A stretch of 64,000 nucleotides of DNA from Gammaproteobacteria bacterium (GCA_018828385.1 JAHJVE010000008.1:434001-498000), one strand, 5' to 3'; counted from the first letter of the stretch, positions 20,404-32,302 are shown. The notes: generated by a model from the letters alone, not told the origin. Made by a program: numbers and translations.

Positions 20404-21318
20404 ATGCTCAAGCAACGCACGTTGAAGACTGTCATCCGCGCCTCCGGCGTCGGCCTCCACGGCGGAGTCAAGGTCAACATGACCCTACGCCCGGCTGCCC
20501 CGGATACCGGCATCGTTTTCCGTCGCGTCGACCTTCCCGAGCCGCTCGATATTCCCGCCAAGGCTTTCATGGTCGGCGATACGCGCATGTGCTCCTGTCT
20601 CGAAAAGGACGGGGTCAAGGTTGGAACCATCGAACACCTCATGTCGGCTCTGGCCGGCCTCGGCATCGACAATGCCTGGATTGACCTGGATGCGCCCGAA
20701 GTGCCCATCCTCGACGGGTCGGCTGCTCCCTTCGTTTTCCTGATCCAGTCGGCTGGTATCGAGGAACAGAATGCTGCCAAGAAATTCATTCGCGTCACCA
20801 AACCCATCGAAGTTCGCGATGGTGACAAGTGGGCGCGTTTCGAGCCTTACGACGGTTATCGTCTGACTTTCTCCATCGTTTTCAATCATCCGGCCATCGA
20901 CAAGTCGGCCCAGAAGGCCGAGATCGATTTTGCCGAACAATCCTATACCCGCGAAGTCTCGCGCGCCCGGACCTTCGGTTTCATGCAGGAAGTCGAATAC
21001 CTGCGTGAAAACGGCCTCGCCCTCGGCGGCGGCCTGGAAAACGCCATCGTGCTCGACGAATTCCGCGTCCTCAACCAGGATGGCCTGCGTTACGGCGACG
21101 AGTTCGTCAAACACAAGATTCTCGACGCCATCGGCGATCTCTATCTGCTTGGTCATCCGCTACTTGCCGCCTATTCGTCGCACAAGGGCGGCCACGCCAT
21201 GAACAACCAACTGGCCCGCACGCTGCTCGAACAGCAGGACTGTTGGGAAATTGCGACCTTCGAGCAAGCGGAGTACGCACCGAGTGGTGTAACGCGCTGG
21301 CTCGCCCAGGCGGCGTAA
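20404..21318 (+). CDS. lpxC: LpxC, UDP-3-O-acyl-GlcNAc deacetylase
   Basis: Zinc-dependent committed step of lipid A synthesis, 304 aa. The start reads [21 protein letters not shown], the standard LpxC N-terminus. Zinc ligands lie in [13 protein letters not shown] (His) and in [13 protein letters not shown] (His and Asp). The insert [14 protein letters not shown] and the catalytic His in [11 protein letters not shown] are present. The lipid A gene at the end of a division cluster is the usual proteobacterial order. Confidence 0.96.
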   Translation: MLKQRTLKTVIRASGVGLHGGVKVNMTLRPAAPDTGIVFRRVDLPEPLDIPAKAFMVGDTRMCSCLEKDGVKVGTIEHLMSALAGLGIDNAWIDLDAPEVPILDGSAAPFVFLIQSAGIEEQNAAKKFIRVTKPIEVRDGDKWARFEPYDGYRLTFSIVFNHPAIDKSAQKAEIDFAEQSYTREVSRARTFGFMQEVEYLRENGLALGGGLENAIVLDEFRVLNQDGLRYGDEFVKHKILDAIGDLYLLGHPLLAAYSSHKGGHAMNNQLARTLLEQQDCWEIATFEQAEYAPSGVTRWLAQAA

Positions 21319-21324
21319 GCTGAA

Positions 21325-21513
21325 ATGTGGCTGCTGCGCCTGCTGGCGGCCATCCTGGTAATCGGCATTGGCGTCAGCCTGCTGATCTACACATTCACCG
21401 GCAATCGCTATTACCTGGGCTTGAGTGGCCGCCTGCTCAAATACGGGATTCTTTTCGCGCTGCTCGTGTTCGCCCTCATGTTCATTGAGCGTCTGGCGAT
21501 TCTTCCCGTTTAG
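21325..21513 (+). CDS. Small membrane protein, two TM helices
   Basis: A 62 aa protein made almost entirely of two hydrophobic helices (LLAAILVIGIGVSLLIY and GILFALLVFALMFIERLAI) joined by a short loop with NRYYLGLSGR. It starts 6 bp after lpxC and is probably cotranscribed. I do not recognise a function; I recall similar small proteins at this locus in related bacteria. Its 3' end overlaps the convergent DUF721 gene by 32 bp. Confidence 0.65.
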   Translation: MWLLRLLAAILVIGIGVSLLIYTFTGNRYYLGLSGRLLKYGILFALLVFALMFIERLAILPV

Positions 21514-21934
21514 CGGCGCGCTTCAGCAGGTTGTCGAGGGCATTCCGGAGCGGTCCCTCGGGCAGGCTTTCAGCCGTTGTCTGCAGTGTGCAAAAAGCGT
21601 TGGCGGACAGCGGTTTTTGCGTCGAACTGATTGTTTGAGAAGGAATTTGGCGGGGTTGAACTTTCACCTCGATGCCGCTACACTCCGTGCCTCCTTTTGA
21701 TAATTCGTTGCTAAGGCGCTGACTTAACTGGCGAATCTTGGCTGCGACTGCGCCGTTATCGGCGTGGATAATGATTGTCCCCAACTTGTAATTGGCAACG
21801 TGAGCGGAGTGGCGTAGCCCGGTCGGGGCGACCGCTTCGAAGCGTCGTGAAAGCTTGAGCAACAGCCGTGCATGGGCCATCACCCGGCCGGCGGCGGCGT
21901 CTTTGTCGAGGTAGTGCTCAGGCCCGTTATACAT
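21482..21934 (-). CDS. DUF721 (DciA-like) protein
   Basis: A 150 aa protein of the DUF721 family; some members (DciA) load the replicative helicase, but function has not been shown for this form. The N-terminal YLDKDAAAGRVMAHARLLLKLSRRF and the following LRHSAHVANYKLGTIIIHADNGAVAAKIRQ match the family pattern. The chosen ATG at 21934 lies 10 bp from the start of the divergent M23 peptidase gene, so promoters must lie within coding sequence. The C-terminal third is low in recognisable features. Confidence 0.75.
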   Translation of the reverse strand: MYNGPEHYLDKDAAAGRVMAHARLLLKLSRRFEAVAPTGLRHSAHVANYKLGTIIIHADNGAVAAKIRQLSQRLSNELSKGGTECSGIEVKVQPRQIPSQTISSTQKPLSANAFCTLQTTAESLPEGPLRNALDNLLKRAAKREESPDAQ

Positions 21935-21944
21935 GGGAGTTTCC

Positions 21945-22865
21945 GTGCAGATTATTCTGGTTTCACGCCACCTGAAGGCCGCGCGAACGATCACTATTAT
22001 GCCTCGGCATCTGGCCGTGGCGTTGTTTGCCTTCCTGGTGCTGGTGTTTTCGACCTCGGCATTGTTCTCCTGGCTGTCGGTTCACCTGCGCCTGCCGTTG
22101 GTTGAAGATCTGATGCTCTCCCTGCAGCAACAAGAGACCAGGAAGACGCGGGCTTATCTGGAAAACAATCTACAGCTCATGGCAACACGTCTTGGCGAGT
22201 TGCAGGGCCGGGTGCTTCAGCTCGACTCGCTGGGCGAGCGGGTCTCCGGCCTGGCCGGGGTCAAACGCGAGAAGGCGCCGGAGGCTGCAAAGCCCGGGCA
22301 AGGCGGCCCTTACCTGGCGGCCCCCCTATCCTCCGACGAATTGCAGCAGGAGATCGATCGCCTGGCTGGTGATGTCGAGCAGCACAACGACGATCTTGCT
22401 TTCCTCGAGTTCAAGTTGCTCGAGAAACGGGTCAAGGATCGTCTGTTGCCAACCACTTTGCCGGTCAAGGATGCCGTGCTGGGCTCTCCTTTCGGTCCTC
22501 GCATTGACCCGATCGCCGGTCTGCGCGCCCGGCATGATGGCCTCGATTTTGCTGCCGAAGCAGGGGCGCCCGTGGTCGCTGCTGCTGACGGCGTGGTGCT
22601 CGTCGCCGCCACACATCCGGAATTCGGCAACATGATCGATATCGATCATGGCGATGGGCTGATCTCGCGTTATGCCCACCTGTCGCGTCTTGACGTTCTG
22701 CCTGGCATGCTGGTCAGGCGAGGCGACAACATCGGGGCGGTTGGTTCGACCGGCCGGTCGACCGGGCCGCATCTGCATTTTGAGGTACGTATGCTGGGCA
22801 TTGCCCAGAATCCGGCCCATTTCCTCAAGCAGGGCGATGAGTACGCGCTGGTCAAGCGCCGTTAA
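21945..22865 (+). CDS. M23 family metallopeptidase (LytM domain)
   Basis: Membrane-anchored or periplasmic zinc endopeptidase-like protein, 306 aa. One N-terminal TM helix (LAVALFAFLVLVFSTSALF), a coiled-coil stretch to about residue 160, then a LytM domain. Catalytic motifs are complete: RHDGLDFAAEAG (HxxxD), the central YAHLS and the final HLHFEV (HxH), so the enzyme could be active on peptidoglycan cross-links. The GTG at 21945 has GGAG 5 bp upstream and is preferred over the ATG at 21933. Confidence 0.88.
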   Translation: MQIILVSRHLKAARTITIMPRHLAVALFAFLVLVFSTSALFSWLSVHLRLPLVEDLMLSLQQQETRKTRAYLENNLQLMATRLGELQGRVLQLDSLGERVSGLAGVKREKAPEAAKPGQGGPYLAAPLSSDELQQEIDRLAGDVEQHNDDLAFLEFKLLEKRVKDRLLPTTLPVKDAVLGSPFGPRIDPIAGLRARHDGLDFAAEAGAPVVAAADGVVLVAATHPEFGNMIDIDHGDGLISRYAHLSRLDVLPGMLVRRGDNIGAVGSTGRSTGPHLHFEVRMLGIAQNPAHFLKQGDEYALVKRR

Positions 22866-22916
22866 GCTGCGACGATTCCACTTGATTTAGGTCGTCATCG
22901 TCGGGTCATGGGGGCG

Positions 22917-22925
22917 TGTTAGAAT
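22917..22925 (+). promoter_or_regulatory. Extended -10 promoter of secA
   Basis: TGTTAGAAT at 22917-22925, an extended -10 box, 40 bp before the secA start, without a convincing -35. Prediction from sequence only. Confidence 0.45.
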
Positions 22926-22964
22926 CGCTGCTTTGCCGCACTGCGCAAACCCTATCCCTTCGCG

Positions 22965-25668
<2,704 letters not shown>

Positions 25669-25673
<5 letters not shown>

Positions 25674-25702
25674 TCGTTAGTTATTGGTCGTTAGCAGTTA
25701 GC
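25669..25702 (+). repeat. TTAG-rich intergenic tract after secA
   Basis: The sequence after the secA stop is built of GTTAG/GCTAG units (CGTTAGTTATTGG, CGTTAGCAGTTAGC). A similar tract with CTAGTTATTAGG lies at 59241-59269 after dmpO. Origin unknown. Confidence 0.5.
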
Positions 25703-25710
25703 ACCATAAG

Positions 25711-25734
25711 GAGGCCAGCCATTCGCTGGCCTCT
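25711..25734 (+). terminator. Hairpin after secA
   Basis: GAGGCCAGC and GCTGGCCTC form a perfect 9 bp stem with a 5-base loop, about 40 bp past the secA stop. There is no long T-tract, so termination strength is uncertain. Confidence 0.5.
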
Positions 25735-25763
25735 ATCCTATCAACTTGATCCTGGATCCTTTC

Positions 25764-26990
25764 ATGCCAGTCAATTACGCTACCCCCGCCGCGGATCAAC
25801 TCTTTCCGGTTGCCGGGGTTCGTCTCGGTGTCGCCGAGGCCGAAATCCGCAAGAAAAATCGCCGTGACCTGATGCTCGTGGCGCTTGATGCCGGTTGCAG
25901 CGTCGCCGGCGTCTTTACGCAAAACCGTTTCTGCGCCGCACCGGTGCAGATTTGCCGCAAGCACCTGGCGGCCGGTAATGAAATCCGCGCCTTGGTCGTC
26001 AATACTGGCATCGCTAACGCCGGGACCGGCGAGCCGGGGCGTCTGGCGGCGCAGGAAACCTGCGAAGCAGTCGGCGAATTGCTCGGTATTTCGGCCGGGC
26101 AGGTGCTGCCTTTCTCGACCGGTGTCATTCTCGAGCTTTTGCCGGTGGACCGGATCAGGGCCGGCTTGCCGGCGGTGTTCGCCGACCTCAAGGCCGACAA
26201 CTGGCATGCTGCGGCGCATGGCATCATGACCACCGATACGGTCGCCAAGGCCGCGTCGCGGATTGTTACGGTCAACGGGAAAAAAGTGACAATTTCGGGC
26301 GTCTCCAAGGGCGCCGGCATGATCAAGCCGAACATGGCGACCATGCTGGGCTTCCTCGCCACCGACGCCGGCATCGCCCAGCCCCTGCTCGACAAGCTGG
26401 TCAAGGAAGCGGCCGATGCCTCGTTCAACTGCATCACCGTCGATGGCGATACGTCGACCAACGATTCCTACGTGATGGTCGCCACCGGCCAGTCCGGCGC
26501 CAGCTTCGCGGCTGAAAGCGATGCCGGCTGGGCCGAGGTCAAGGCGGCGATCATCGCCGTCTCGGTCGAACTGGCCCAGGCCATCGTGCGTGACGGCGAG
26601 GGCGCGACCAAGTTCATCACCGTGGCCGTGCAGGGTGGCAAGGATATCGAAGAATGTCGCAAGGTCGGCTACGCCATCGGCCACTCGCCGCTGGTCAAGA
26701 CGGCCTTCTTCGCCTCCGACCCCAATCTCGGCCGCATTCTGGCGGCCGTCGGCTACGCCGGCATCGCCGACCTCGACGTCGATGGCGTCAAGGTCTGGCT
26801 TGATGACGTTCTGGTTGCCGAACAGGGTGGCCGGGCGGCGGCCTACAAGGAAGAGGACGGCGCCCGCGTCATGGAGCAGGCTGAAATCACGGTGCGTGTC
26901 GACCTCGGTCGCGGCGCAGCGAAGGCCAATGTTTATACCTGCGATTTCTCCTACGATTACGTGAAAATCAACGCTGACTACCGCAGCTGA
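25764..26990 (+). CDS. argJ: ArgJ bifunctional ornithine acetyltransferase / N-acetylglutamate synthase
   Basis: Arginine pathway enzyme, 408 aa, that recycles the acetyl group from acetylornithine to glutamate. The self-cleavage site [16 protein letters not shown] is intact; cleavage before the Thr yields the two chains. [11 protein letters not shown] and the C-terminal [16 protein letters not shown] are family signatures. The ATG at 25764 gives the usual MPVNYATP start. Residues from 169 (TVNGKK) coincide with a sense copy of the dispersed repeat. Confidence 0.96.
   Translation: MPVNYATPAADQLFPVAGVRLGVAEAEIRKKNRRDLMLVALDAGCSVAGVFTQNRFCAAPVQICRKHLAAGNEIRALVVNTGIANAGTGEPGRLAAQETCEAVGELLGISAGQVLPFSTGVILELLPVDRIRAGLPAVFADLKADNWHAAAHGIMTTDTVAKAASRIVTVNGKKVTISGVSKGAGMIKPNMATMLGFLATDAGIAQPLLDKLVKEAADASFNCITVDGDTSTNDSYVMVATGQSGASFAAESDAGWAEVKAAIIAVSVELAQAIVRDGEGATKFITVAVQGGKDIEECRKVGYAIGHSPLVKTAFFASDPNLGRILAAVGYAGIADLDVDGVKVWLDDVLVAEQGGRAAAYKEEDGARVMEQAEITVRVDLGRGAAKANVYTCDFSYDYVKINADYRS
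26261..26297 (+). repeat. Dispersed 40-bp repeat, copy in argJ
   Basis: GATTGTTACGGTCAACGGG, then AAAAAAGTGACAATTTCGGG. The right half is diverged. Read in frame as V-T-V-N-G-K. Confidence 0.55.
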
Positions 26991-27013
26991 TTCCTTTTCG
27001 GAATCGAAACAAA

Positions 27014-28150
27014 ATGACCGAAATCCGCCGCGACCTGGCCCGCAATACGCTGGCCATTCTCTGCATCCTCGGGCTCATTGGCCTGTCGCTCTGGGTCTTG
27101 CTGCCGTTCCTGGCGGCGACGGTCTGGGCGGTGATGATCGTGGTCGCCACCTGGCCGCTGTTCAGGTCGCTGGAAGTGCGGTTGGGCAATCGGCGCGGCC
27201 CGGCGGTGGCGATCATGTCGCTGGCCATGTTGCTGCTCCTGGTGCTGCCGTTATGGTTGGCTATCGACACCATTTTTGACCATTCCGAGCAGTTGACCGT
27301 AGCAGGCAAATCGTTTGCTGCCAATGGTCTTCCTCAGCCGCCAACCTGGGTCAAAACGGTCCCGCTGGTTGGTGAGCGCATTGCTGCAGGGTGGGCGCAG
27401 CTCGATGCGGCGGGAACGACGGGGATTGTTGCCAAAATTACGCCCTATGCCGCCGATACGGGTAAGTGGGTACTCGCTCAGGTGGGCGATGTCGGAGGCA
27501 TGCTGATCCAGTTTCTGCTGGTCGTGACGATAGCCGCCATTCTCTACTCCGGCGGCGAAGCCGGGGCGCGCCTGGCGCGGCGTTTTGGCCGCCGGCTGGC
27601 CGGCGAGCGTGGCGAGAATTCGATCATCCTGGCCGGTCAGGCGATTCGTGGCGTGGCGCTCGGTGTTGGGGTTACCGCCATCGTCCAGACCGTACTCGGC
27701 GGTCTTGGCCTGGCCGTCGCCGGGGTGCCGTTTGCTTCGCTGCTTTCGGCCGTCATGCTCATGCTGTGCATCGCCCAGATCGGGCCGATGCTGATCATGC
27801 TGCCGGCAGTCGGCTGGATGTATTGGATGGGCGATACCGGCTGGGCGACGGCCTTGCTGGTGTGGAGCGTGATCGTCGGCAGCCTCGACAACTTTCTCCG
27901 GCCGATGTTGATCAAGCGGGGCGCCGATCTGCCGTTGCTGCTGATTTTTGCCGGCGTCATCGGCGGCATGCTGAGTTTCGGCCTGATCGGCATCTTTGTC
28001 GGCCCGGTCGTGCTGGCCGTGACCTACACGTTGACCCTGGCCTGGATCGAGGATGCGCTCGGCAAGGACGAGCCTGAACTTCCGCCCGAGCCGCAGCCGT
28101 CAGAGCTTCCTGAGCCGGATCATCCGGAACCAGCCGCCAGCCAGGGCTGA
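27014..28150 (+). CDS. AI-2E / PerM family transporter-like protein
   Basis: Polytopic membrane protein of 378 aa, of the family that includes AI-2 exporter TqsA, PerM and YdiK. Hydrophobic segments occur at the N-terminus (ILCILGLIGLSLWVLLPFL), in the middle after a hydrophilic region of about 90 aa, and as a helix-rich C-terminal block with the family pattern FLRPMLIKRGADLPLLLIFAGVIGG split across two helices. The substrate is unknown. The Pro/Glu-rich tail overlaps the convergent methyltransferase gene by 51 bp. Confidence 0.8.
   Translation: MTEIRRDLARNTLAILCILGLIGLSLWVLLPFLAATVWAVMIVVATWPLFRSLEVRLGNRRGPAVAIMSLAMLLLLVLPLWLAIDTIFDHSEQLTVAGKSFAANGLPQPPTWVKTVPLVGERIAAGWAQLDAAGTTGIVAKITPYAADTGKWVLAQVGDVGGMLIQFLLVVTIAAILYSGGEAGARLARRFGRRLAGERGENSIILAGQAIRGVALGVGVTAIVQTVLGGLGLAVAGVPFASLLSAVMLMLCIAQIGPMLIMLPAVGWMYWMGDTGWATALLVWSVIVGSLDNFLRPMLIKRGADLPLLLIFAGVIGGMLSFGLIGIFVGPVVLAVTYTLTLAWIEDALGKDEPELPPEPQPSELPEPDHPEPAASQG
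27271..27304 (-). repeat. Possible diverged dispersed repeat
   Basis: On the minus strand GCTACGGTCAACTG, then GGAATGGTCAAAAATGG. The core 9-mer is exact but the rest is weak; it lies antisense inside the PerM-like gene. May be chance. Confidence 0.3.
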
Positions 28151-28693
28151 CTGGTCGTGCTCCAGCATCAGGCTGGGCGCTTCACTGAGCAATTCTTCAA
28201 AAACCACATCAAGCCGCGTCGCCACCCGGCGTACCAGCGGGTTGATCAGCCGGCGCAGAACGGCCGGTTGTCCCCGGCGCAAAAACTTGTCGAACACGAG
28301 GACCTGTCCGCCGGGTTTCAGTACCCGCTCGATTTCCGCGAAGCAATGGGCCGGTTGCGGCACAACGGCCAGGATCAGGTGTAGCACGGCGCTGTCGAAC
28401 GAGGCATCGGCAAACGGCAGGCGCTGGGCATCGCCCTGCACCGGCACGAAATTGACGTGGCCGGCCCGGGGCAGGGCGCGACGGAGCATGGCCTGGTTCA
28501 GGTCGAGGCCGACGTAATGGTGTTGCGGCGGCAGATGCGGCAAGTCGAGTCCGGTGCCGACGCCGGCCAGCAGAACCTTTCCGGCCTCCTTCGGCAGCGC
28601 CGACAGGCTGCGCGCCCGGGCGGCATGCGTGGCCCGGGCAATCGCCGCGTCGTAGAACGGCGCGATCAGCGTGTAGCTGTGTTTCAGACTCAA
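28100..28693 (-). CDS. Class I SAM-dependent methyltransferase
   Basis: A 197 aa methyltransferase. Motif I is VLLAGVGTGLDLPHL, the acidic residue ending beta 2 is in YVGLDLNQAML, and motif IV/post regions are GDAQRLPFADASFDSAVLH and RVLKPGGQVLVFDKF. It resembles the UbiE/Methyltransf_11 group, but the substrate cannot be told. The start is a TTG with no clear ribosome site, so the exact N-terminus is uncertain. It lies 7 bp downstream of apaG in the same orientation. Confidence 0.82.
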   Translation of the reverse strand: MSLKHSYTLIAPFYDAAIARATHAARARSLSALPKEAGKVLLAGVGTGLDLPHLPPQHHYVGLDLNQAMLRRALPRAGHVNFVPVQGDAQRLPFADASFDSAVLHLILAVVPQPAHCFAEIERVLKPGGQVLVFDKFLRRGQPAVLRRLINPLVRRVATRLDVVFEELLSEAPSLMLEHDQSALAGGWFRMIRLRKL

Positions 28694-28700
28694 AACAGGC

Positions 28701-29084
28701 TCAATGCAGGGCGCGCGGGCTGGCCAGGACGAATTCGGGAATCACCGCCTCGAAATGCGTGCCGTCCTCGGCCACCATCTGGTAAGTGCCCTTCATCGTG
28801 CCGATTGCCGTCGTCAGCGACGAGCCGCTGGTGTATTGAAAACTTTCGCCCGGGTGCAGCAGTGGTTGCTTGCCGACGACGCCGAGGCCGCGCACTTCCT
28901 GCACTTCGTTGTTGCCATCGGTGATGATCCAGTGCCGGGAAACCAGTTGGGCCGCTACCTTGCCGATATTCTTGATGGTGATCGTGTAGGCAAAGATGTA
29001 GCGGTGATTTTCCGGGTCGGACTGTTCCGGGATGAACTGCGGCATGGGACGAATTTCGATTTGGTACTTGTCGGTGTCGGGCAT
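28701..29084 (-). CDS. apaG: ApaG (DUF525) protein
   Basis: A 127 aa beta-sandwich protein of the ApaG family, complete. Signature stretches: RYIFAYTITIKNIG, VSRHWIITDGNNEVQEVRG, GVVGKQPLLHPGESFQYTSG and GTMKGTYQMVAEDG. The molecular role is not settled in bacteria; it is often near ksgA-apaH or, as here, next to rpe. It is divergent from rpe with 40 bp between the starts. Confidence 0.93.
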   Translation of the reverse strand: MPDTDKYQIEIRPMPQFIPEQSDPENHRYIFAYTITIKNIGKVAAQLVSRHWIITDGNNEVQEVRGLGVVGKQPLLHPGESFQYTSGSSLTTAIGTMKGTYQMVAEDGTHFEAVIPEFVLASPRALH

Positions 29085-29124
29085 GTGATAATTTCGTCTA
29101 TCTGTTTTTGTTCAGGGAAACATC

Positions 29125-29826
29125 ATGTCAGCTAAAGATTACGTCATTGCGCCGAGCATTCTGTCTGCCAATTTTGCCAAGTTGGGCGAAGAAGTGGCCA
29201 ACGTCATTGCCTCGGGCGCCGACTGGATTCACTTCGACGTGATGGACAACCACTATGTTCCCAACCTGACCATCGGGCCGCTGGTGTGCGAGGCGATTCG
29301 CCCGTGCACCATGGCGCCGATCGATGTGCATCTCATGGTCAAGCCGGTAGATCGCATCATCCCCGATTTTGCCAAAGCCGGGGCCAATATCATCACCTTC
29401 CATCCGGAAGCCTCGGAACACGTCGATCGCAGCCTGTCGCTTATCCGCGATGCCGGCTGTCAGGGCGGGCTGGTCTTCAACCCGGCGACGCCGCTGGATT
29501 ACATGGATTACGTCCTCGACAAGATCGACGTCATCCTGCTCATGAGCGTGAACCCCGGCTTCGGCGGCCAAAAGTTCATTCCCGGTACGCTGGCCAAGGC
29601 GAAACAGGCACGGGCCAAGCTCGACGCCTATGAAAAGGAGAGCGGCCGGCGCATTCGCCTCGAAATCGACGGCGGCGTAAACACCGCCAACATCGCCGAA
29701 ATCGCCCGTGCCGGTGTCGATGCCTTCGTCGCCGGTTCAGCTGTTTACGGCGCCGGCAAGGACAGCGACCCGCATCGTTACGATACGATCATCGGCGCGC
29801 TGCGCAGCGAACTGGCCAAAGTCTGA
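29125..29826 (+). CDS. rpe: Ribulose-phosphate 3-epimerase
   Basis: TIM-barrel epimerase of the pentose phosphate pathway, 233 aa. Conserved sites: [33 protein letters not shown] (metal His/Asp), [30 protein letters not shown] and [12 protein letters not shown]. It forms the usual rpe-gph-trpE set, overlapping gph as TGATG. Confidence 0.96.
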   Translation: MSAKDYVIAPSILSANFAKLGEEVANVIASGADWIHFDVMDNHYVPNLTIGPLVCEAIRPCTMAPIDVHLMVKPVDRIIPDFAKAGANIITFHPEASEHVDRSLSLIRDAGCQGGLVFNPATPLDYMDYVLDKIDVILLMSVNPGFGGQKFIPGTLAKAKQARAKLDAYEKESGRRIRLEIDGGVNTANIAEIARAGVDAFVAGSAVYGAGKDSDPHRYDTIIGALRSELAKV

Positions 29827-30506
29827 TGCACTTCCACTCTGTCACTTTTGATCTAGACGGTACGCTGCTCGACACCATTGCCGACCTGTCCGAAGCTTGC
29901 CGCCTGATGCTAGCCGAAGTCGGCGCCCCGCCACGCACGCAGGCCGAAGTGCACAGCTTTGTCGGCAAGGGCATGGCGGTCCTCGTCGAGCGTTGCCTGA
30001 CCCACGAGCAGCCGCCGACGGACGAGACGCTGCACGCCGCCATCGAGTCCTTCAAGCGGCACTATTCCACGGTCAACGGGAAATTTTGCCAAATTTACGA
30101 AGGTGTTATCCCCGGCCTGGATGCGTGGAAGGCCAGCGGCCTCAAGATGGGTGTCGTCACCAACAAGCCCGGCATGTTCACCGAGCAACTGCTCGACCGC
30201 ATGGGACTGGCCGACTATTTCGACGTGGTGGTTTCGGGCGATACGACCGCCCATAAGAAGCCGCACCCCGAACCCATCCTGCACGCCTGCCGCCTGTTCA
30301 ACGTCCGGCCCGACCGCAATCTGCACATCGGCGACTCGGAAAACGACATCCTGTCGGCCCGTGCTGCCGGGTCGCCGACCTTCTGCGTGCCCTACGGTTA
30401 CAACGAAGGCAAGCCCGTGGACAGCGCCGATTGCGATGCGCTAGTATCGAGCCTCCTTGTTGCCTACCAACAAGCCCTCACTTTTCAAGACCTCAAACAC
30501 AAATGA
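29826..30506 (+). CDS. gph: Phosphoglycolate phosphatase (HAD family)
   Basis: HAD hydrolase of 226 aa that removes 2-phosphoglycolate. Nucleophile motif FDLDGTLLDT, motif II/III VVTNKPG and KKPHPEPIL, and motif IV HIGDSENDILSARAAG are present, with an alpha-helical cap between. The cap residues from 82 (TVNGKF) lie on a sense copy of the dispersed repeat. The stop overlaps the ATG of the Trp-rich leader peptide in front of trpE. Confidence 0.93.
   Translation: MHFHSVTFDLDGTLLDTIADLSEACRLMLAEVGAPPRTQAEVHSFVGKGMAVLVERCLTHEQPPTDETLHAAIESFKRHYSTVNGKFCQIYEGVIPGLDAWKASGLKMGVVTNKPGMFTEQLLDRMGLADYFDVVVSGDTTAHKKPHPEPILHACRLFNVRPDRNLHIGDSENDILSARAAGSPTFCVPYGYNEGKPVDSADCDALVSSLLVAYQQALTFQDLKHK
30066..30098 (+). 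repeat. Dispersed 40-bp repeat, copy in gph
   Basis: TCCACGGTCAACGGG, then AAATTTTGCCAAATTTACG. Read in frame as S-T-V-N-G-K in the cap domain. Confidence 0.55.
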
Positions 30507-30559
30507 CGACTCTGCGAATCTGGAACGAATGGCAAGGTTGGCGTCGCTGGCGCCCCTGA
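30503..30559 (+). CDS. trpL: Candidate trp leader peptide, 18 codons with four Trp
   Basis: ATG at 30503 overlaps the gph stop (ATGA). The peptide is MTTLRIWNEWQGWRRWRP: Trp at positions 7, 10, 13 and 16, exactly every third codon. Four of 18 residues is far above the usual Trp share, and the frame ends 69 bp before trpE. This is the pattern of ribosome-mediated attenuation. No peptide or RNA data are available, and the downstream hairpin lacks a T-tract. Confidence 0.8.
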   Translation: MTTLRIWNEWQGWRRWRP

Positions 30560-30585
30560 TCTCCTTTCGCGCGCCCTCGCGGCGC
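30549..30585 (+). promoter_or_regulatory. Possible trpE attenuator stems
   Basis: GCGCC (30571-30575) can pair either with GGCGC at 30549-30553, which overlaps the last Trp codon, or with GGCGC at 30581-30585. The two pairings exclude each other, as in an attenuator. The 3' hairpin is not followed by a run of T, so it may work through translation or another termination route rather than as a classic intrinsic terminator. Confidence 0.45.
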
Positions 30586-30628
30586 ACCGCTCCAGACCGC
30601 AACACCCTGTCATTTTCGAGGCTTCCCC

Positions 30629-32104
30629 ATGACTGAAACCGAATTCAACGCGCTTGCCGCGCAAGGCTACAACCGTATTCCCGTTACGCTGGAAACGTTT
30701 GCCGACCTCGACACGCCGCTGTCGATCTACCTCAAGCTGGCCAATGCGCCTTACACCTACCTGCTCGAATCGGTGCAGGGCGGCGAGCGTTTCGGCCGCT
30801 ACTCGATCATCGGCCTGGCCGCCTCGACGCGCATTGTCGTCAATGGCCACCAAGTCATGGTGCTGACCGGCAACCGCGTCGCCGAGCGCGAGGACGACAC
30901 CAATCCGCTCGACTTCATCGGCAAGTTCATGGCGCGTTTCCGCGCTCCGCCCAGCACCGGCCTGCCGCGTTTCTGCGGCGGCCTGGTCGGCTGCTTCGGC
31001 TACGACACCATCCGCTACGTCGAAACCAAGCTGACGCGCACCCACAAGCCGGACGACATCGGCACGCCGGACATCGGCCTGTTGTTGTCCGAAGAAATTG
31101 CCGTCGTCGACAACCTGTCCGGCAAGCTCACGCTGATTGTCTACGCCGAACCCGGCTTTCCCGGCGCCTACCAGAAGGCGCGGGCGCGCTTGATGGAACT
31201 GCTCGCCAAGCTGCGCACCCCGGTCACCATCCCGGGCGAAAAACCGGTGCACTCGGAGGCGGCCGTCTCCACCTTCGGCGAAGCGGCCTTCAAGCAGGCC
31301 GTGCTCAAGGCCAAGGACTACATCACCGAAGGCGACGTCATGCAGGTCGTGCTGTCGCAGCGCATGACCAAGCCTTTCGCGGCCAGCCCGATGGCGCTCT
31401 ACCGGGCGCTGCGCAGCCTCAACCCGTCGCCCTACATGTTCTACTTCGATTTCGAAGACTTCCATGTCGTCGGCGCCTCGCCGGAAATTCTCGTCCGCCT
31501 CGAAGGCGACCGCGTCACCGTCCGCCCGATTGCCGGCACCCGCAAACGCGGCGCCTCGCCGGAAGAGGATGCCGCACTGGCCGCCGAACTGCTGGCTGAC
31601 GAAAAGGAACGCGCCGAACACACCCAACTGCTTGATCTCGGCCGCAACGACTGCGGTCGCGTCGCCAAGGTCGGCTCGGTCAAGCTCACCGAAAACATGA
31701 TCGTCGAGCGCTACTCGCACGTCATGCACATCGTTTCCAACGTTGAAGGCCGCCTGCAACCGGGGCTCGATGCGCTCGACGTGCTGCGCGCCACCTTCCC
31801 GGCCGGCACCGTTTCCGGCGCGCCGAAAGTGCGGGCCATGGAAATCATCGACGAGCTGGAACCGGTCAAGCGCGGCATCTACGCCGGTGCCGTCGGCTAT
31901 CTCGGCTTCCATGGCGACATGGACATCGCCATCGCCATTCGCACCGCCGTCGTCAAGAACAAGCAGCTTTATGTCCAGGCCGGTGCCGGCATCGTTGCCG
32001 ATTCCGACCCGCATTCGGAATGGGAAGAAACCCGCAACAAGGCCCGCGCCGTTCTGCGCGCCGCCGAACTGGCCGAGCAGGGGCTGGATACGCGGGTCGA
32101 TTGA
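30629..32104 (+). CDS. trpE: Anthranilate synthase component I
   Basis: Chorismate-using large subunit, 491 aa, first step of tryptophan synthesis. The feedback site LLES is at residues 45-48. The C-terminal chorismate-binding domain shows [43 protein letters not shown] and [18 protein letters not shown]. The glutamine amidotransferase partner is not in the window. It follows the Trp-rich leader and ends in a strong terminator. Confidence 0.95.
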   Translation: MTETEFNALAAQGYNRIPVTLETFADLDTPLSIYLKLANAPYTYLLESVQGGERFGRYSIIGLAASTRIVVNGHQVMVLTGNRVAEREDDTNPLDFIGKFMARFRAPPSTGLPRFCGGLVGCFGYDTIRYVETKLTRTHKPDDIGTPDIGLLLSEEIAVVDNLSGKLTLIVYAEPGFPGAYQKARARLMELLAKLRTPVTIPGEKPVHSEAAVSTFGEAAFKQAVLKAKDYITEGDVMQVVLSQRMTKPFAASPMALYRALRSLNPSPYMFYFDFEDFHVVGASPEILVRLEGDRVTVRPIAGTRKRGASPEEDAALAAELLADEKERAEHTQLLDLGRNDCGRVAKVGSVKLTENMIVERYSHVMHIVSNVEGRLQPGLDALDVLRATFPAGTVSGAPKVRAMEIIDELEPVKRGIYAGAVGYLGFHGDMDIAIAIRTAVVKNKQLYVQAGAGIVADSDPHSEWEETRNKARAVLRAAELAEQGLDTRVD

Positions 32105-32130
32105 TTCCAGATTGTCCGCCGTGCCAAAAG

Positions 32131-32158
32131 AGCCGCCTCAAAACAGGCGGCTTTTTTG
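32131..32158 (+). terminator. Rho-independent terminator of trpE
   Basis: Perfect stem AGCCGCCT (32131-32138) / AGGCGGCT (32145-32152), loop of six bases, then a run of T's. Confidence 0.9.
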
Positions 32159-32185
32159 CGTCGACCGTAGGAGGCGCTTGGGGTG

Positions 32186-32228
32186 TCGGAATTCCGATGG
32201 TGGTTGCCGACGGGTGACGGAAATCCGC
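32186..32228 (+). promoter_or_regulatory. Tandem activator sites upstream of gltI
   Basis: TCGGAATTCCGA (32186-32197, perfect palindrome) and ACGGAAATCCGC (32217-32228), centres 31 bp apart. Centres lie 113 and 82 bp upstream of the -24 element. The same pair and spacing occur before ansB and aspA. Likely sites for the NtrC-type regulator encoded at 37507-38826. Confidence 0.7.
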
Positions 32229-32302
32229 CGCTCTGTTCGGCTGCGCGCTAAAAAATACTTGATAAATCAGGCGTCTGTATTTTTGTGCTCGTCTCTTTTT
32301 TC

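Noticed and set aside
30560..30628. Classic rho-independent attenuator between the Trp leader and trpE
   Set aside because: A hairpin exists but no run of T follows it, so a standard intrinsic terminator cannot be claimed.
32155..32175. GTCGACCGTAGGAG after the trpE terminator as a repeat copy
   Set aside because: Only half the motif is present and the bases before it belong to the terminator T-tract.
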